DNA of 64,000 bases from Paenibacillus sp. BIHB 4019 (lineage in GTDB: Bacteria; Bacillota; Bacilli; Paenibacillales; Paenibacillaceae): assembly GCF_002741035.1 (NCBI RefSeq), contig NZ_CP016808.1, positions 1,364,001 through 1,428,000 on the forward strand. Reading direction: 5' to 3'. The position numbers were made by a program, and so were the translations under genes. Below, piece after piece: positions 16,729-25,546 of the stretch (the first letter of the stretch is position 1; each line of letters begins with the position of its first letter). The notes under the pieces were generated by a model. It ran no database searches. It had not been told where the DNA came from and worked only from the letters and a program-made list of their open reading frames with translations.

Positions 16729-16906
16729 ACGCCTGAACAGGGTAGAAGTATGGCAAAGGATCAAGCGGGCATGCTCGTCTCCAACAGCCTGTCTTGAATT
16801 AGCCGCGCAACTCGCTTATACTTTCGTTCAGATGCACAATAATAACCAACTTTGACATACCGGTTTTTTGCACCCAGAATGAAACGATAGAACAGGAGGA
16901 GCACGG

Positions 16907-17941
16907 TTGCTGCAGCTATCAGGAAAGCAGGCTCAGGATATTGTCGACAAAATGATGCAAGACATCCCCTACAACATTAATATTATGAATGAACATGGCA
17001 TTATTATCGGAAGCGGGCAGAAGGAGCGTATAGGTACCATTCATCAGGGTGCCGTTCAGGCTCTGACTACCAGAAAACGAATTGAGGTCTGGCAAGATAG
17101 CGCGCTTGCGAAAATGGGTACGAATGAACCGATTATGATCCATAACCAGTACGTCGCTGTAGTGGGCATCTCCGGGCATCCCGACGAGGTGCGTCCTTTC
17201 TCCAACATTGTGAGCACGACGGTATCCCTGCTCATTGAGCAGCGCAATCAGCTGGAAAGCCTAGCCCATGAAGCTTCCCGCAAACAAGCTTTTCTGGAGC
17301 GGCTGCTGAGCCATACGGGCTCCTACTCACAGAAAATCAAAAAAGAAGCTGCACCCTACAAGCTTGATCTGCAATTGCCAACTGTCCTCCTATACATAAA
17401 ATCCATCCAGCTCAATGCTGTTACAAATAAAATGCTGCTTCAGCTTCCTTCGTTCTCCATTCAGGATGACGAGGATGCCCATATCGTTTTCATTCAAAAT
17501 GAATCTGAGCTGGATGCCATTGTTCAACGTTTCAGGCAGGAGCAGCCTCAAGCCAGCATCGCCATAAGCAGGCGGGAAGCAAGCATTGCAGCATGTTATG
17601 AGCAGGCTAGATCGGCCATGAACATCTTAGCAGCGCTTGGTTCTGCCTCCCGCCTGATCCGGTATGAAGATGTGCGGTTTCTCGTGCGCTTCAGCCATGC
17701 CGATCTAACCCGGCACCCTAATCTGGTGGGCAAACTGGAGGATACCGCCGATTTAGTCGACACGCTCCGCAGCTTCATCCGCCATAGCGGCAGCATGACA
17801 GCAACAGCTGATGAACTCAGCATTCATCGCAATACGCTGCAATATCGCCTCAAACGGATACAGACTCTTACAGGCAAAAACCCGCGCGACTTGCTGGAGC
17901 TTATTGAGCTAACCCATGGCTTGCTTACCTTCTATCAGTAA
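16907..17941 (+). CDS. cdaR: CdaR-family sugar diacid regulator
   Basis: A 344-residue activator with the three-part CdaR layout. An N-terminal diacid-recognition domain (IVDKMMQDIPYNINIMNEHG, GTIHQGA, HPDEVRPF) is followed by a central degenerate GGDEF-like region and a C-terminal PucR-type helix-turn-helix (TADELSIHRNTLQYRLKRI). In enterobacteria CdaR senses glycerate, glucarate or galactarate and activates uptake and catabolic genes. TTG at 16907 follows AGGAGGAGC. It is convergent with the glycerate kinase gene and overlaps it by 17 bp. Kinase and permease match the expected targets, so a glycerate regulon is inferred. Confidence 0.85.
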   Translation: MLQLSGKQAQDIVDKMMQDIPYNINIMNEHGIIIGSGQKERIGTIHQGAVQALTTRKRIEVWQDSALAKMGTNEPIMIHNQYVAVVGISGHPDEVRPFSNIVSTTVSLLIEQRNQLESLAHEASRKQAFLERLLSHTGSYSQKIKKEAAPYKLDLQLPTVLLYIKSIQLNAVTNKMLLQLPSFSIQDDEDAHIVFIQNESELDAIVQRFRQEQPQASIAISRREASIAACYEQARSAMNILAALGSASRLIRYEDVRFLVRFSHADLTRHPNLVGKLEDTADLVDTLRSFIRHSGSMTATADELSIHRNTLQYRLKRIQTLTGKNPRDLLELIELTHGLLTFYQ

Positions 17942-19082
17942 GCAGTCCCAATTTCAGCACCCTCGCAATGTTCTCGGCAGTACGCTCTACGTTGTCCGGG
18001 CCTTCCTTCAGAAGCTTCTCCAAATCGGAGGCCCCTGGAACAATGCCGAACACAGCATCTATGCCTTCGGCGTATAACGTTTCGATTCCTTCTCCAACGT
18101 ATCCGGCAAGCGCAATAACCGGCTTTCCTGCTTCCTTGGCTGCCTGTGCTACGCCATAGGGGGTTTTGCCAAATTTCGTCTGAAAATCGATGCCTCCTTC
18201 ACCCGTAAACACGATATCGGCTTGGAGCAGCTTGTCCCGAAGCTCTGTATATTCAATGACAATTTCAATGCCTTTGCGCAAAACCGCCTGTGTGAAAATC
18301 AACAAGCCCGCGCCTAATCCGCCAGCTGCGCCTGCTCCCGGCATGTCCCGAACATCCTTATGCAATTGCTGCTTAACGACATCTGCATAATGAGACAGGT
18401 TCGCATCCAGCCGCTGAACCATTTCCGGCGTAGCTCCCTTCTGCGGGCCAAATACTTGCGAAGCGCCATGCTCCCCGCATAACGGATTGGTCACATCGCA
18501 AGCGACAATAAACTGCACTTCCCGCAAACGTTCATCCAGCTTTGACACATCAATGCGGGCCAAATGCTCCAGAGCTCCTCCCCCACGCGCAAGTACATGC
18601 CCTTGTGCATCAAGAAACTTTGCACCGAGCGCTTCCGCCATGCCCGCTCCCCCATCGTTAGTGGCGCTGCCGCCGATTCCAACAATGATTTTGCGGATTC
18701 CCTGATCCAAGCAAGCGCGAATTACTTCGCCCGTCCCATAAGTAGTGGTGCAAAGCGGGTTTCTCGTTTGCTTCGTCACCAGATGAATGCCACTGGCCGA
18801 TGACATCTCGATAACCGCCGTTGCACCATCTCCTGCAATGCCATACGTTGCTGTTACGGGCTGGCCAAGCGGTCCGCTTACTTCTATCTGATGTATAGTC
18901 CCGCCTGTAGCATCCACAAGGGATTGCACCGTTCCTTCTCCTCCGTCAGCCATCGGTACATGAATGTAACCTGCTCCCGGATAAATCTTACTTAGCCCTT
19001 TCTCCATCGCGATACAAACTTCTTTTGCTGTCATGCTTTCCTTGAATGAATCTGGTGCCAGCACGAATATCGTTTCTTTCAT
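17925..19082 (-). CDS. Glycerate kinase (GarK/GlxK family)
   Basis: A 385-residue cytoplasmic kinase that should phosphorylate D-glycerate, most likely to 2-phosphoglycerate in this family. Family features are APDSFKESMTAKEV at the N-terminus, MADGGEGTVQSLVDATGG near residue 45, GIGGSATNDGGAGMAEALG near 135, and GPQKGATPEMVQ. GGGGTGAG precedes the ATG. It lies 23 bp downstream of the GntP permease gene on the same strand, so import and first phosphorylation form one operon, with the likely operator at 20489. The stop overlaps the 3' end of cdaR on the other strand. Confidence 0.92.
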   Translation of the reverse strand: MKETIFVLAPDSFKESMTAKEVCIAMEKGLSKIYPGAGYIHVPMADGGEGTVQSLVDATGGTIHQIEVSGPLGQPVTATYGIAGDGATAVIEMSSASGIHLVTKQTRNPLCTTTYGTGEVIRACLDQGIRKIIVGIGGSATNDGGAGMAEALGAKFLDAQGHVLARGGGALEHLARIDVSKLDERLREVQFIVACDVTNPLCGEHGASQVFGPQKGATPEMVQRLDANLSHYADVVKQQLHKDVRDMPGAGAAGGLGAGLLIFTQAVLRKGIEIVIEYTELRDKLLQADIVFTGEGGIDFQTKFGKTPYGVAQAAKEAGKPVIALAGYVGEGIETLYAEGIDAVFGIVPGASDLEKLLKEGPDNVERTAENIARVLKLGLLTDRR

Positions 19083-19105
19083 TTTCTCTCACCCCATCCT
19101 CGTTA

Positions 19106-20401
19106 TTAAAGGATAAAACCGTAAAGCAAAGTAGCTACGATAGCCATCGTGCCGCCAATGACAGCCTCATAAGGAATAACCCCCATACGCTGTCGCACGG
19201 TCATCTTCATGCTGTCGGCTGAGACGTGAAAATAATTTCCTTGTGGCAAAGAGTCGATAACCGTCGCTCCGGTATGCACCATGACGGCTGCGGCAATCGG
19301 CGCCGTACCCATATTCAAAATCGCATCACCAAATGAACCCGTTGCTAAAATAACGCCTGTAGACGTAGAGGCCGTAGCCGCAGCCATCAAGATGCCTGCA
19401 ATCGGTGCCAGGAAGGTTCCCGATATCCCTGACGTTTCAATCAGATGTACGACCTCAGAAGATAGATCAGATGCGGAGATGAGTCCGGCAATACCTCCGG
19501 CACCAACCAGAATGAGCACCGTTGCGGTCATCTTATTCAATCCCGAGGTCGTATACTTCACCGTGTTCTTGGCCTGTCCCATCGCAAGCAATCCGATAAT
19601 ACCCGCTATGGGCAAAATATACATCGCATCGACTTTAAACGTGGATAGAGCCTCAATTCCCGTAATCGAACCAATCGGGTTAATCATTAATAAAAGAATA
19701 GCAGCCAGCGGCGCTACAATCGCCTTCTTCAGCGGTGGATATTGGGACATGTCTACTTCACCTTGCTCTACTTCATGATCCGCTACCTTAATACCTTTAT
19801 TTTTGAGCATAGAAGCCACGATTACTGTAATGATTAGTCCACAGACCGCAGGAACCAGCCCCGCTAGCATAACATGGCTGAGATCCAGATCGAATCCGCG
19901 TGCAGCAGCGATAGCGTTTGGATTCGGGGATATGACGTTTCCAGCCTTGCCCCCGCCAGATAAGGCCACCAGCAAAGCCAGCTTGGAGATGCCCATCCGG
20001 TTCCCGACTGAAAGCGCAATTGGAGCAACGATAAGTACAGCAACGGGAATGAACACGCCGACCGCCGTAATGATCATTGTCGCCAGCGCTAAAGCCAAAA
20101 TCGCCTTACTGCCTCCAAATTTCCGAACGATGGCCTGTGCGATCGTCTCCGCCGCCCCCGATTCCATCATGACGCCTGCAAGCACCCCGGCTGCAAGGAC
20201 ACGGAGCACCGTTCCCATGACGCTTTGCGTGCCATTTACGAGCACATTTACGGTCTGCTCCAGATTGGCCCCGCCAATTAAAGCGCCTACAATCGCTCCC
20301 AAAAATAAAGAGTAGACCGGATTCAGCTTTCTCAAAATGAATATGATGGCGATTGCCAGCCCCGCCAGGGCACCTATCCAGCTAATTGATAAAGTTTCCA
20401 T
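19106..20401 (-). CDS. GntP-family permease, probably glycerate
   Basis: A 431-residue membrane protein with about twelve segments and the GntP/gluconate:H+ symporter signature: SGGGKAGNVISPNPNAIAAA in the middle, and TASTSTGVILATGSFGD and VDSLPQGNYFH in the C-terminal half. GntP members import gluconate, glycerate or related sugar acids with protons. The neighbouring glycerate kinase and CdaR regulator make glycerate the best guess. The ATG at 20401 has GGGGGGCAAGGG upstream; an earlier start at 20422 would overlap that SD. A perfect 18-bp palindrome about 90 bp upstream is the probable control site. Confidence 0.88.
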   Translation of the reverse strand: METLSISWIGALAGLAIAIIFILRKLNPVYSLFLGAIVGALIGGANLEQTVNVLVNGTQSVMGTVLRVLAAGVLAGVMMESGAAETIAQAIVRKFGGSKAILALALATMIITAVGVFIPVAVLIVAPIALSVGNRMGISKLALLVALSGGGKAGNVISPNPNAIAAARGFDLDLSHVMLAGLVPAVCGLIITVIVASMLKNKGIKVADHEVEQGEVDMSQYPPLKKAIVAPLAAILLLMINPIGSITGIEALSTFKVDAMYILPIAGIIGLLAMGQAKNTVKYTTSGLNKMTATVLILVGAGGIAGLISASDLSSEVVHLIETSGISGTFLAPIAGILMAAATASTSTGVILATGSFGDAILNMGTAPIAAAVMVHTGATVIDSLPQGNYFHVSADSMKMTVRQRMGVIPYEAVIGGTMAIVATLLYGFIL

Positions 20402-20488
20402 CGTCCCTTGCCCCCCATGCACTTGTTGAACACGCTTTCATTATAGGTGCTAGCGGGCAGAATAAATATTGGTGGAAGGACGAAATAT

Positions 20489-20506
20489 ATTGTGCATGTG
20501 CACAAT
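20489..20506. promoter_or_regulatory. Candidate CdaR operator upstream of gntP
   Basis: ATTGTGCATGTGCACAAT is a perfect palindrome (8-bp arms, 2-bp centre) about 90 bp before the permease start. A weaker version lies upstream of cdaR. Confidence 0.55.
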
Positions 20507-20540
20507 GATGATGATTCAGATTGGTCTAGCGTTTAAAATG

Positions 20541-20577
20541 AAATGGAGCCCTCCACATAGGAAGGCTCCACGTTTTT
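20541..20577. terminator. Terminator downstream of the reductase gene
   Basis: GGAGCC pairs with GGCTCC, and TCC with GGA inside, with T-rich sequence on both sides. It probably ends the minus-strand siderophore transcript, whose last stop is at 20586. Confidence 0.6.
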
Positions 20578-20585
20578 AAATTAGC

Positions 20586-21377
20586 TTAGATTTTCCACTC
20601 CGCTCGCTGCTGCCGCGTCAGGCGCGGACAAGTGTAGCAATAGGAGCGGTTTTTTCGGCGGAATTGCAGACAGCATACATTTTTCAGAGCAAGCTGCTTT
20701 TCTGGGTCCAGCGGGTTGGGGATATAGCGAACATTGACATGAAACGGGTTTTTGCTTCTTCCGAACCATTCGGAAGGCAGTGCCTGCACGAACCGTTCGT
20801 CAGCTTCTAGCTGCTTCAACACGGCTTCGTCTGTTATGGACTGCTGCAGGCGCTCTCTGTAATTGTTCAGAGCAGTAGGCAATTGCCCCCACAGCAAACC
20901 GATATTTAAGCTTGAGGCTTGAGCCAGAGACTCCATTAAAGGATGTGCAGTATTTCTGTAAAAATGGAACAGCACATGCTCCAGCCATTGCTGCCTCTGC
21001 CTTCCAGCTAAATCGTCCGGCGCTTGCTCCGCTTCCTTTCGCTCAACCCGAAAGCCGACCTTCGTAAATCCGGGCTCCTTAATCAACTGTACTTCAAGAT
21101 TGCTTAGCGAGAAGTTTGGAGCCGTATCATAAACAGATATGGAGTAATGCAGTGCAGCAATTACGGAACCAAACCAGCTGCTGAAATAAGCTGCGGCGAC
21201 TCCCTCATCCATCCCTTCAATCAATTGGTTATAGGCAGCAAGAAATCCGCTCATGGCAGCAACATCTATAAGGTCTTCACCTTTAATGGACATGACCGCC
21301 TCTTTGCCAAGGTCTTTGCCAGGCTCGCTTTCTATTCCGAAATGCCGTTCCAGCTGCTCCCACATTGCCCTGTTCAT
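20586..21377 (-). CDS. FhuF-like ferric siderophore reductase
   Basis: A 263-residue cytoplasmic protein whose C-terminus has the FhuF-type cluster Cys235-Cys236, ten residues, Cys247, two residues, Cys250, expected to bind a [2Fe-2S] centre. Such proteins reduce ferric siderophores to release iron after import. The N-terminal part (SGFLAAYNQLIEG, VAAAYFSSWFG) fits the family. The start at 21377 shares its A with the TGA of the upstream SBP gene (TGATG), a translational-coupling arrangement; an upstream in-frame start would sit within the SBP gene. It is the last gene of the siderophore group. Confidence 0.85.
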   Translation of the reverse strand: MNRAMWEQLERHFGIESEPGKDLGKEAVMSIKGEDLIDVAAMSGFLAAYNQLIEGMDEGVAAAYFSSWFGSVIAALHYSISVYDTAPNFSLSNLEVQLIKEPGFTKVGFRVERKEAEQAPDDLAGRQRQQWLEHVLFHFYRNTAHPLMESLAQASSLNIGLLWGQLPTALNNYRERLQQSITDEAVLKQLEADERFVQALPSEWFGRSKNPFHVNVRYIPNPLDPEKQLALKNVCCLQFRRKNRSYCYTCPRLTRQQRAEWKI

Positions 21378-22354
21378 CACTGACCGAATAAACGGCTCAA
21401 ATCTTCCAGCATGGAAGTCGCAGCGTTTGGTCCATAACCGCCAAACCATGAGTCCGAGGAAACGGGGTACACTTGATTAGCTTTAACAGCCTTCAGGTTT
21501 TTCCAAATATTAAAGTCCTGCAATTCATTATAAATTTCATCATTGTCATTGATGAGCAAAATATAATCGGGATCAATTTCCGGCAGTTTTTCCTTAGACA
21601 GCACTTCATATCTGTTTTCGGCACTGGTGAGCGGGAAAACAGCCGGTCTTTCGAAGCCAAAATCGTCATAGAGCCACTTATAGTCCATATCTCCGTAATA
21701 ACGGATATCGTTTCTTATGCGCAGCACCATGAGCGTCTTGCCCTTCGCTTTGCTTTGAACCTTCGCGATTACGCCTTGTTTTAGCTGTTCATAGTCGCCA
21801 ATCACCTGTTCAGCCTTATCGTTCAAGCCAAATGCAGCACCAGTCGCACGGAAAGCCGTCTGCCAATCCGGTGCTACATATCCGTTTTCCAGCATCGCTG
21901 TAGGAGCGATTTGCTTGTAAGATTCATAGATATCCTCGCTGTTTGTATCTGTAATAATTAATTCAGGAGCAAGCGCAAGCAGCTTTTCGAGATTCACTTT
22001 GCCCTGTTCGCCTATAATTTCCACACCATCCAAAAACGGTTTTAAATAAAGCGGAAAATCCTCGTTCTGCGACTTAACCGTTGCCTTAGGCACCATACCA
22101 AGTGCAATCATATGATCAGTCAAATAAGTAACCGTCGTAACAATATTTTCTGGCTGATTAGGCAAAGTCTGCTCGCCTTTAGTATCTTTAAACGCAAACC
22201 CAGCTTGCGGAGCCGCATCCGATGCCTGCGTCTGCTGCGCCGCTTCAGCAGACGGTGTGGAAGCCGCCTCTTCATTAGCTTTGCCGCATGCGGCGGTCAT
22301 CATAACTAGCAATAGTGCTACTATAGTCATTGTAAATAAAAAACGTTTGTTCAT
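21377..22354 (-). CDS. Siderophore-binding lipoprotein
   Basis: A 325-residue lipoprotein: signal peptide from MNKRFLFTMTIVALL with lipobox TAAC, an Ala/Gln/Ser linker, then a FecB/FhuD-type binding fold (NQPENIVTTVTYLTDHMIALG, LAPELIITDTNSEDI, IWKNLKAVKANQVYPVS). The ATG at 22354 is preferred over 22363 because AAGGGG is then ten bases away. It should capture a ferric siderophore at the membrane surface. It lies between the esterase and the reductase on one strand, but no permease or ATPase accompanies it, so it must use a transporter encoded elsewhere. Confidence 0.9.
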   Translation of the reverse strand: MNKRFLFTMTIVALLLVMMTAACGKANEEAASTPSAEAAQQTQASDAAPQAGFAFKDTKGEQTLPNQPENIVTTVTYLTDHMIALGMVPKATVKSQNEDFPLYLKPFLDGVEIIGEQGKVNLEKLLALAPELIITDTNSEDIYESYKQIAPTAMLENGYVAPDWQTAFRATGAAFGLNDKAEQVIGDYEQLKQGVIAKVQSKAKGKTLMVLRIRNDIRYYGDMDYKWLYDDFGFERPAVFPLTSAENRYEVLSKEKLPEIDPDYILLINDNDEIYNELQDFNIWKNLKAVKANQVYPVSSDSWFGGYGPNAATSMLEDLSRLFGQ

Positions 22355-22390
22355 ACGATTCATTCCCCTTTTGTCTTCGTTAGAAAGTTG

Positions 22391-23563
22391 TTATGGTCTG
22401 TTATCAACCATGACGATTGTGCTCGTCGTCCAGCCTCTGTCATTGGTCAAATTCATAAAGAAGCTTCCTTTTTCATCGGGCAGACTAGCGATAGCTTCAT
22501 TATTCCCTTTTAGAAAAGCAGCTATTGGCTGCCATATCGCCTGCCTCCAGTCGCTGTTGTCCTTGCACCAGTAGAGAACAGCTTGCTTAACAGGCAACGA
22601 TGAAATAAACGGAACGCTGATATGCTCCCCCTCCTGCCTCATCTCCATCATTTCAGCCAGCTTAGGCTCGCCCTTTACTACACTGTCCGCAAACGCATAG
22701 GCTTCCTCGCAAGACCATGCTTCTACGTAGGAATGCCCCAGCCCATAGTGAAGACTCAGCGTGCTTGCCGGATGGCATTTCCTGTTCAGCTCGTAGGATT
22801 TGATGAAGATCGACAGCGGGAAGTGCGTATCGTTGCTGCCATTCAGCCACAGCATTGGCAGACGGCTCTGGGGCAAATAGGTCGCTGGGTCCCACAATAA
22901 AGAAAGCCGTTCCGCATCGGCAGACGGCATTAGCGCGAAGCCCTTTCCGTATACGGTTAGCGGCTCGCTCAAAAAACCACAGCCATAAATCGGCATGGCA
23001 AAAGAGAGCCTTGTATCCAAGCCGGAAACCAGACTCGTAATAATGCCGCCCCATGAAATGCCCGTTATGCCAATGCGGCTTTCATCTACTTCAGGAAACG
23101 ACCGAAGCAGCGAATGGGCAACCACTGCCGCCGCCACAGCATGATACATCCATTGATCCTCCAATGGCTGATCGTAGTCTGCAAATACGCCTTGCTTGGC
23201 CGGTCCGCTCCAGCGATGGCACGGCCACTCCTCTTCTGCAGATGTGCTGCTATTTTTGTCCACATAGGGGGTATGGCCCTCCAAATCCATAGCAATTGCA
23301 GCATAACCTCGAGCAGTCCATTTCTTCACCCATTCAGAAAACGCGGTTCCAGCACCACCATGAAGAAGCACGATGCCTGGAACTTTATCCCCACTTGATG
23401 CACCGCTAGGCACACCATAATAAGCGAAAATCCGCGTTTCCCTTCCTTGATAAGGAACCCCTTGATAAAACAAAGCCCTAATTTCACAACCGGTCTGCTC
23501 GGAAGCCGGGTATACAGCAGGTATTTCGTATAGCTCGTTCAGATTCCAAGGAGGCTTGTTCAA
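22391..23563 (-). CDS. Alpha/beta hydrolase (acetylxylan esterase/DLH-like)
   Basis: A 390-residue cytoplasmic alpha/beta hydrolase. The oxyanion region is VLLHGGAGTAFSEW, the nucleophile elbow GITGISWGG, the acid lies near LNGSNDTHFP and the His in GLGHSYVEAW. The layout resembles acetylxylan-esterase and dienelactone-hydrolase relatives. Because it begins a transcript containing an SBP and an FhuF-like reductase behind a Fur box, it may hydrolyse an ester-bonded siderophore, the job done by the unrelated trilactone hydrolase BesA beside Btr in B. subtilis. That role is inferred from context. The start codon ATG at 23563 follows GGAAGCGG. Confidence 0.8.
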   Translation of the reverse strand: MNKPPWNLNELYEIPAVYPASEQTGCEIRALFYQGVPYQGRETRIFAYYGVPSGASSGDKVPGIVLLHGGAGTAFSEWVKKWTARGYAAIAMDLEGHTPYVDKNSSTSAEEEWPCHRWSGPAKQGVFADYDQPLEDQWMYHAVAAAVVAHSLLRSFPEVDESRIGITGISWGGIITSLVSGLDTRLSFAMPIYGCGFLSEPLTVYGKGFALMPSADAERLSLLWDPATYLPQSRLPMLWLNGSNDTHFPLSIFIKSYELNRKCHPASTLSLHYGLGHSYVEAWSCEEAYAFADSVVKGEPKLAEMMEMRQEGEHISVPFISSLPVKQAVLYWCKDNSDWRQAIWQPIAAFLKGNNEAIASLPDEKGSFFMNLTNDRGWTTSTIVMVDNRP

Positions 23564-23586
23564 ATGCCGCTTCCTCCTCTTTTAAG

Positions 23587-23601
23587 TGATAATGATTTTC
23601 C
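23587..23601. promoter_or_regulatory. Fur box before the esterase-SBP-reductase group
   Basis: TGATAATGATTTTCC matches 12 of 14 consensus positions. It lies in the 96-bp gap between the Btr-like regulator and the esterase, 24 bp before the esterase start. Confidence 0.7.
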
Positions 23602-23659
23602 TTCTCAAAATAATAGCATTCCTCCGTACCATTTCACATGGATTTTGAGCATGTGTTTT

Positions 23660-25243
23660 CTAGACATTTGTCAGCCCGAACATTTGCATCACATAAGGCA
23701 GTGCCCGTTCATGCGACCATGCGGAGTATTCAAACAGCTTGTCCGTTCCAATTTCATAAACACGCTGATTTTGAACCGCCTCCAGCTGCTTCCATAAGCC
23801 AGTCGCTTGCAGCTCCTCCTTGCTCCTATTTGCCTTGGCCGTCGAATCCACCATTAGAATAATGATGTCGGCGGCATAGTTCTTCAGCTCAGCTTGAGAG
23901 ACGGTACAGAAAACATCGATATCATCCAAATTATGTGCAGCGTTCAGCCTCAAATCTTCATAAAATACCGCACCCGCATTGCGCCTGCCATAAATCCGGT
24001 ATTCGGAGTCCATCACTCTCCATATACTCAACGTTGCCCCGCCCATTTTTCCCCTGACCTTACGATATGCCTTTTCCGCTTGACTATCATATTGCGACAG
24101 CCATACCTCAGCCTCTTGCTGCTGTTCCATCGGTTCTGCTATTGCTTGAAGCTGCTGGCGCCAATCTTTAGGCAACCAAGGAATAGACACCGTCGGCGCG
24201 ATGAGTTCAAGCTCCTGCTGTGCACTGCTGCTCAACATATCTGTACAAAATATAAGATCTGGCTTGGCCTTGTTCAGCGCAAGCAGATTTCGGCTCCACA
24301 AATCGCCTTTCCCGACCTCATCCGGGTGCAGCTGGATCATTCGGTCATAACGTGCATGATGGGGATAAAAAACAGCCGCTTTGGGCAGCAATTGAAGCGC
24401 AAGCAAGCTCCCCGACAATGGCTCGGAGACGCTGGCGATGTTGCGCTTTCGGCTTTTAATAAAGGTTAACGGAGACATGGTTGTCTGCTGCTTGAAGCGG
24501 CGGCTGAAATAAAATTCGTCGTCAAAGCCTACCTTGGCAGCCGTTTCCCTTACGCCTTCTCCCGTTAATAGCAAATGCTTGGCTCGTTCCATTCGAATTT
24601 TCATTAAATAAGCAGAAGGCGTGACGCCGATGTGATGCTGAAAGGCCCAAGAAAAATAGCCCGGACTCAGCCCCGCTAGACGAGCCAGTTTTGTGCGCTT
24701 CAACTCATGGTCTGGATTCTGCTGCATGATTTCGGCAATGCGAGTAATCGCAGACACCGTTGTTTCCTCTTCCCGCATGGCTGGCCTAGCCTCTGCGAGC
24801 AAGGAAACGAAGCGATAGAGCTCTGCCTGCACACTGAATTCGTTGCGCTGCTTGGAGGTCTGCCAGCGTAGCAGACTATCGCAGCATTCGGCAGCCAGCT
24901 GCGCATTTGAAATACGTGCCTGGCCCAGCAAAAAATCGGCTGATTGTGCAGCCCGCTTATCCGCTTCAAGCCTGTACGCTTCAAAGTGGATGATCCAGCC
25001 TTTTACCGGATTGCTGCCTGCGGCTATCTGAAAAGAACGGCCAGGCGGCAGCAAATAGGCTGCATCTGGCGATACTTCGCCATTTTCACCCTCCGAGAAA
25101 ATCATGCCCTCGCCCCGAGCACAAAAGACAGCAGTATGCGAGTCTGATGCCTGACAAATAGTCTCGCTTTCTGTAAAAGCTTCAAAGGAATCTATACGGC
25201 AAAAACGAAGCATAGCCGCTGCTTTTTGGCCGGAATCGTTCAT
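23660..25243 (-). CDS. Btr-like AraC regulator with cytoplasmic siderophore-binding domain
   Basis: A 527-residue protein. Residues 1-150 form a cupin-like region, about 158-265 the AraC double helix-turn-helix (LKRTKLARLAGLSPGYFSWA, then AAKVGFDDEFYFSRRFKQQ). From about 270 to the end lies an SBP-type domain (NKAKPDLIFCTDML, ELIAPTVSIPW, LWKQLEAVQNQRVYEIG). No signal peptide lies between the two parts, so the binding domain stays in the cytoplasm, as in B. subtilis Btr (YbbB), which activates feuABC-ybbA when bound by bacillibactin. The downstream esterase, SBP and reductase genes are the obvious targets. The SD is AGAGGGAG. It differs from the composite ORFs at 8080 and 44687 by lacking the lipoprotein signal. 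Confidence 0.9.
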   Translation of the reverse strand: MNDSGQKAAAMLRFCRIDSFEAFTESETICQASDSHTAVFCARGEGMIFSEGENGEVSPDAAYLLPPGRSFQIAAGSNPVKGWIIHFEAYRLEADKRAAQSADFLLGQARISNAQLAAECCDSLLRWQTSKQRNEFSVQAELYRFVSLLAEARPAMREEETTVSAITRIAEIMQQNPDHELKRTKLARLAGLSPGYFSWAFQHHIGVTPSAYLMKIRMERAKHLLLTGEGVRETAAKVGFDDEFYFSRRFKQQTTMSPLTFIKSRKRNIASVSEPLSGSLLALQLLPKAAVFYPHHARYDRMIQLHPDEVGKGDLWSRNLLALNKAKPDLIFCTDMLSSSAQQELELIAPTVSIPWLPKDWRQQLQAIAEPMEQQQEAEVWLSQYDSQAEKAYRKVRGKMGGATLSIWRVMDSEYRIYGRRNAGAVFYEDLRLNAAHNLDDIDVFCTVSQAELKNYAADIIILMVDSTAKANRSKEELQATGLWKQLEAVQNQRVYEIGTDKLFEYSAWSHERALPYVMQMFGLTNV

Positions 25244-25546
25244 GAATCTCCCTCTTTTCTCATTTATTTGTTTTCTTTATCATTAAGTCGCCGTATGCGA
25301 TCTGTGATCTGCCATATACCTCAATCTATTATCTCTCAAACCGCAGCAGCAGCATATATCCGATCACCTGCAAATATTATTTTTCGCGCAAAAAATGCAG
25401 AAAATTTTGCTGGGAGCCACAAGTAGTGGTTCTACTCCTAAGAACATGGAGGCTTTATGCCATGCATATTTTTGTTTTTTTATGGACGGCAGCCATTCCT
25501 TTCTCAGAGGCTTTTTTCTCAACGCCATCCCCGGATGCCCACTTGT
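25244..25546. other. Intergenic stretch with no recognised feature
   Basis: About 300 bp separate two genes on the same strand. I see no Fur box, convincing hairpin with T run, or protein-like ORF. Confidence 0.5.

Noticed and set aside
19281..20315. Plus-strand ORFs of 165 and 170 codons within the GntP gene
   Set aside because: Antisense shadows of a membrane protein gene; the translations are Ala/Ile/Pro-rich without any domain.
23894..24469. 191-codon plus-strand ORF
   Set aside because: Antisense to the Btr-like regulator, no SD, not protein-like.
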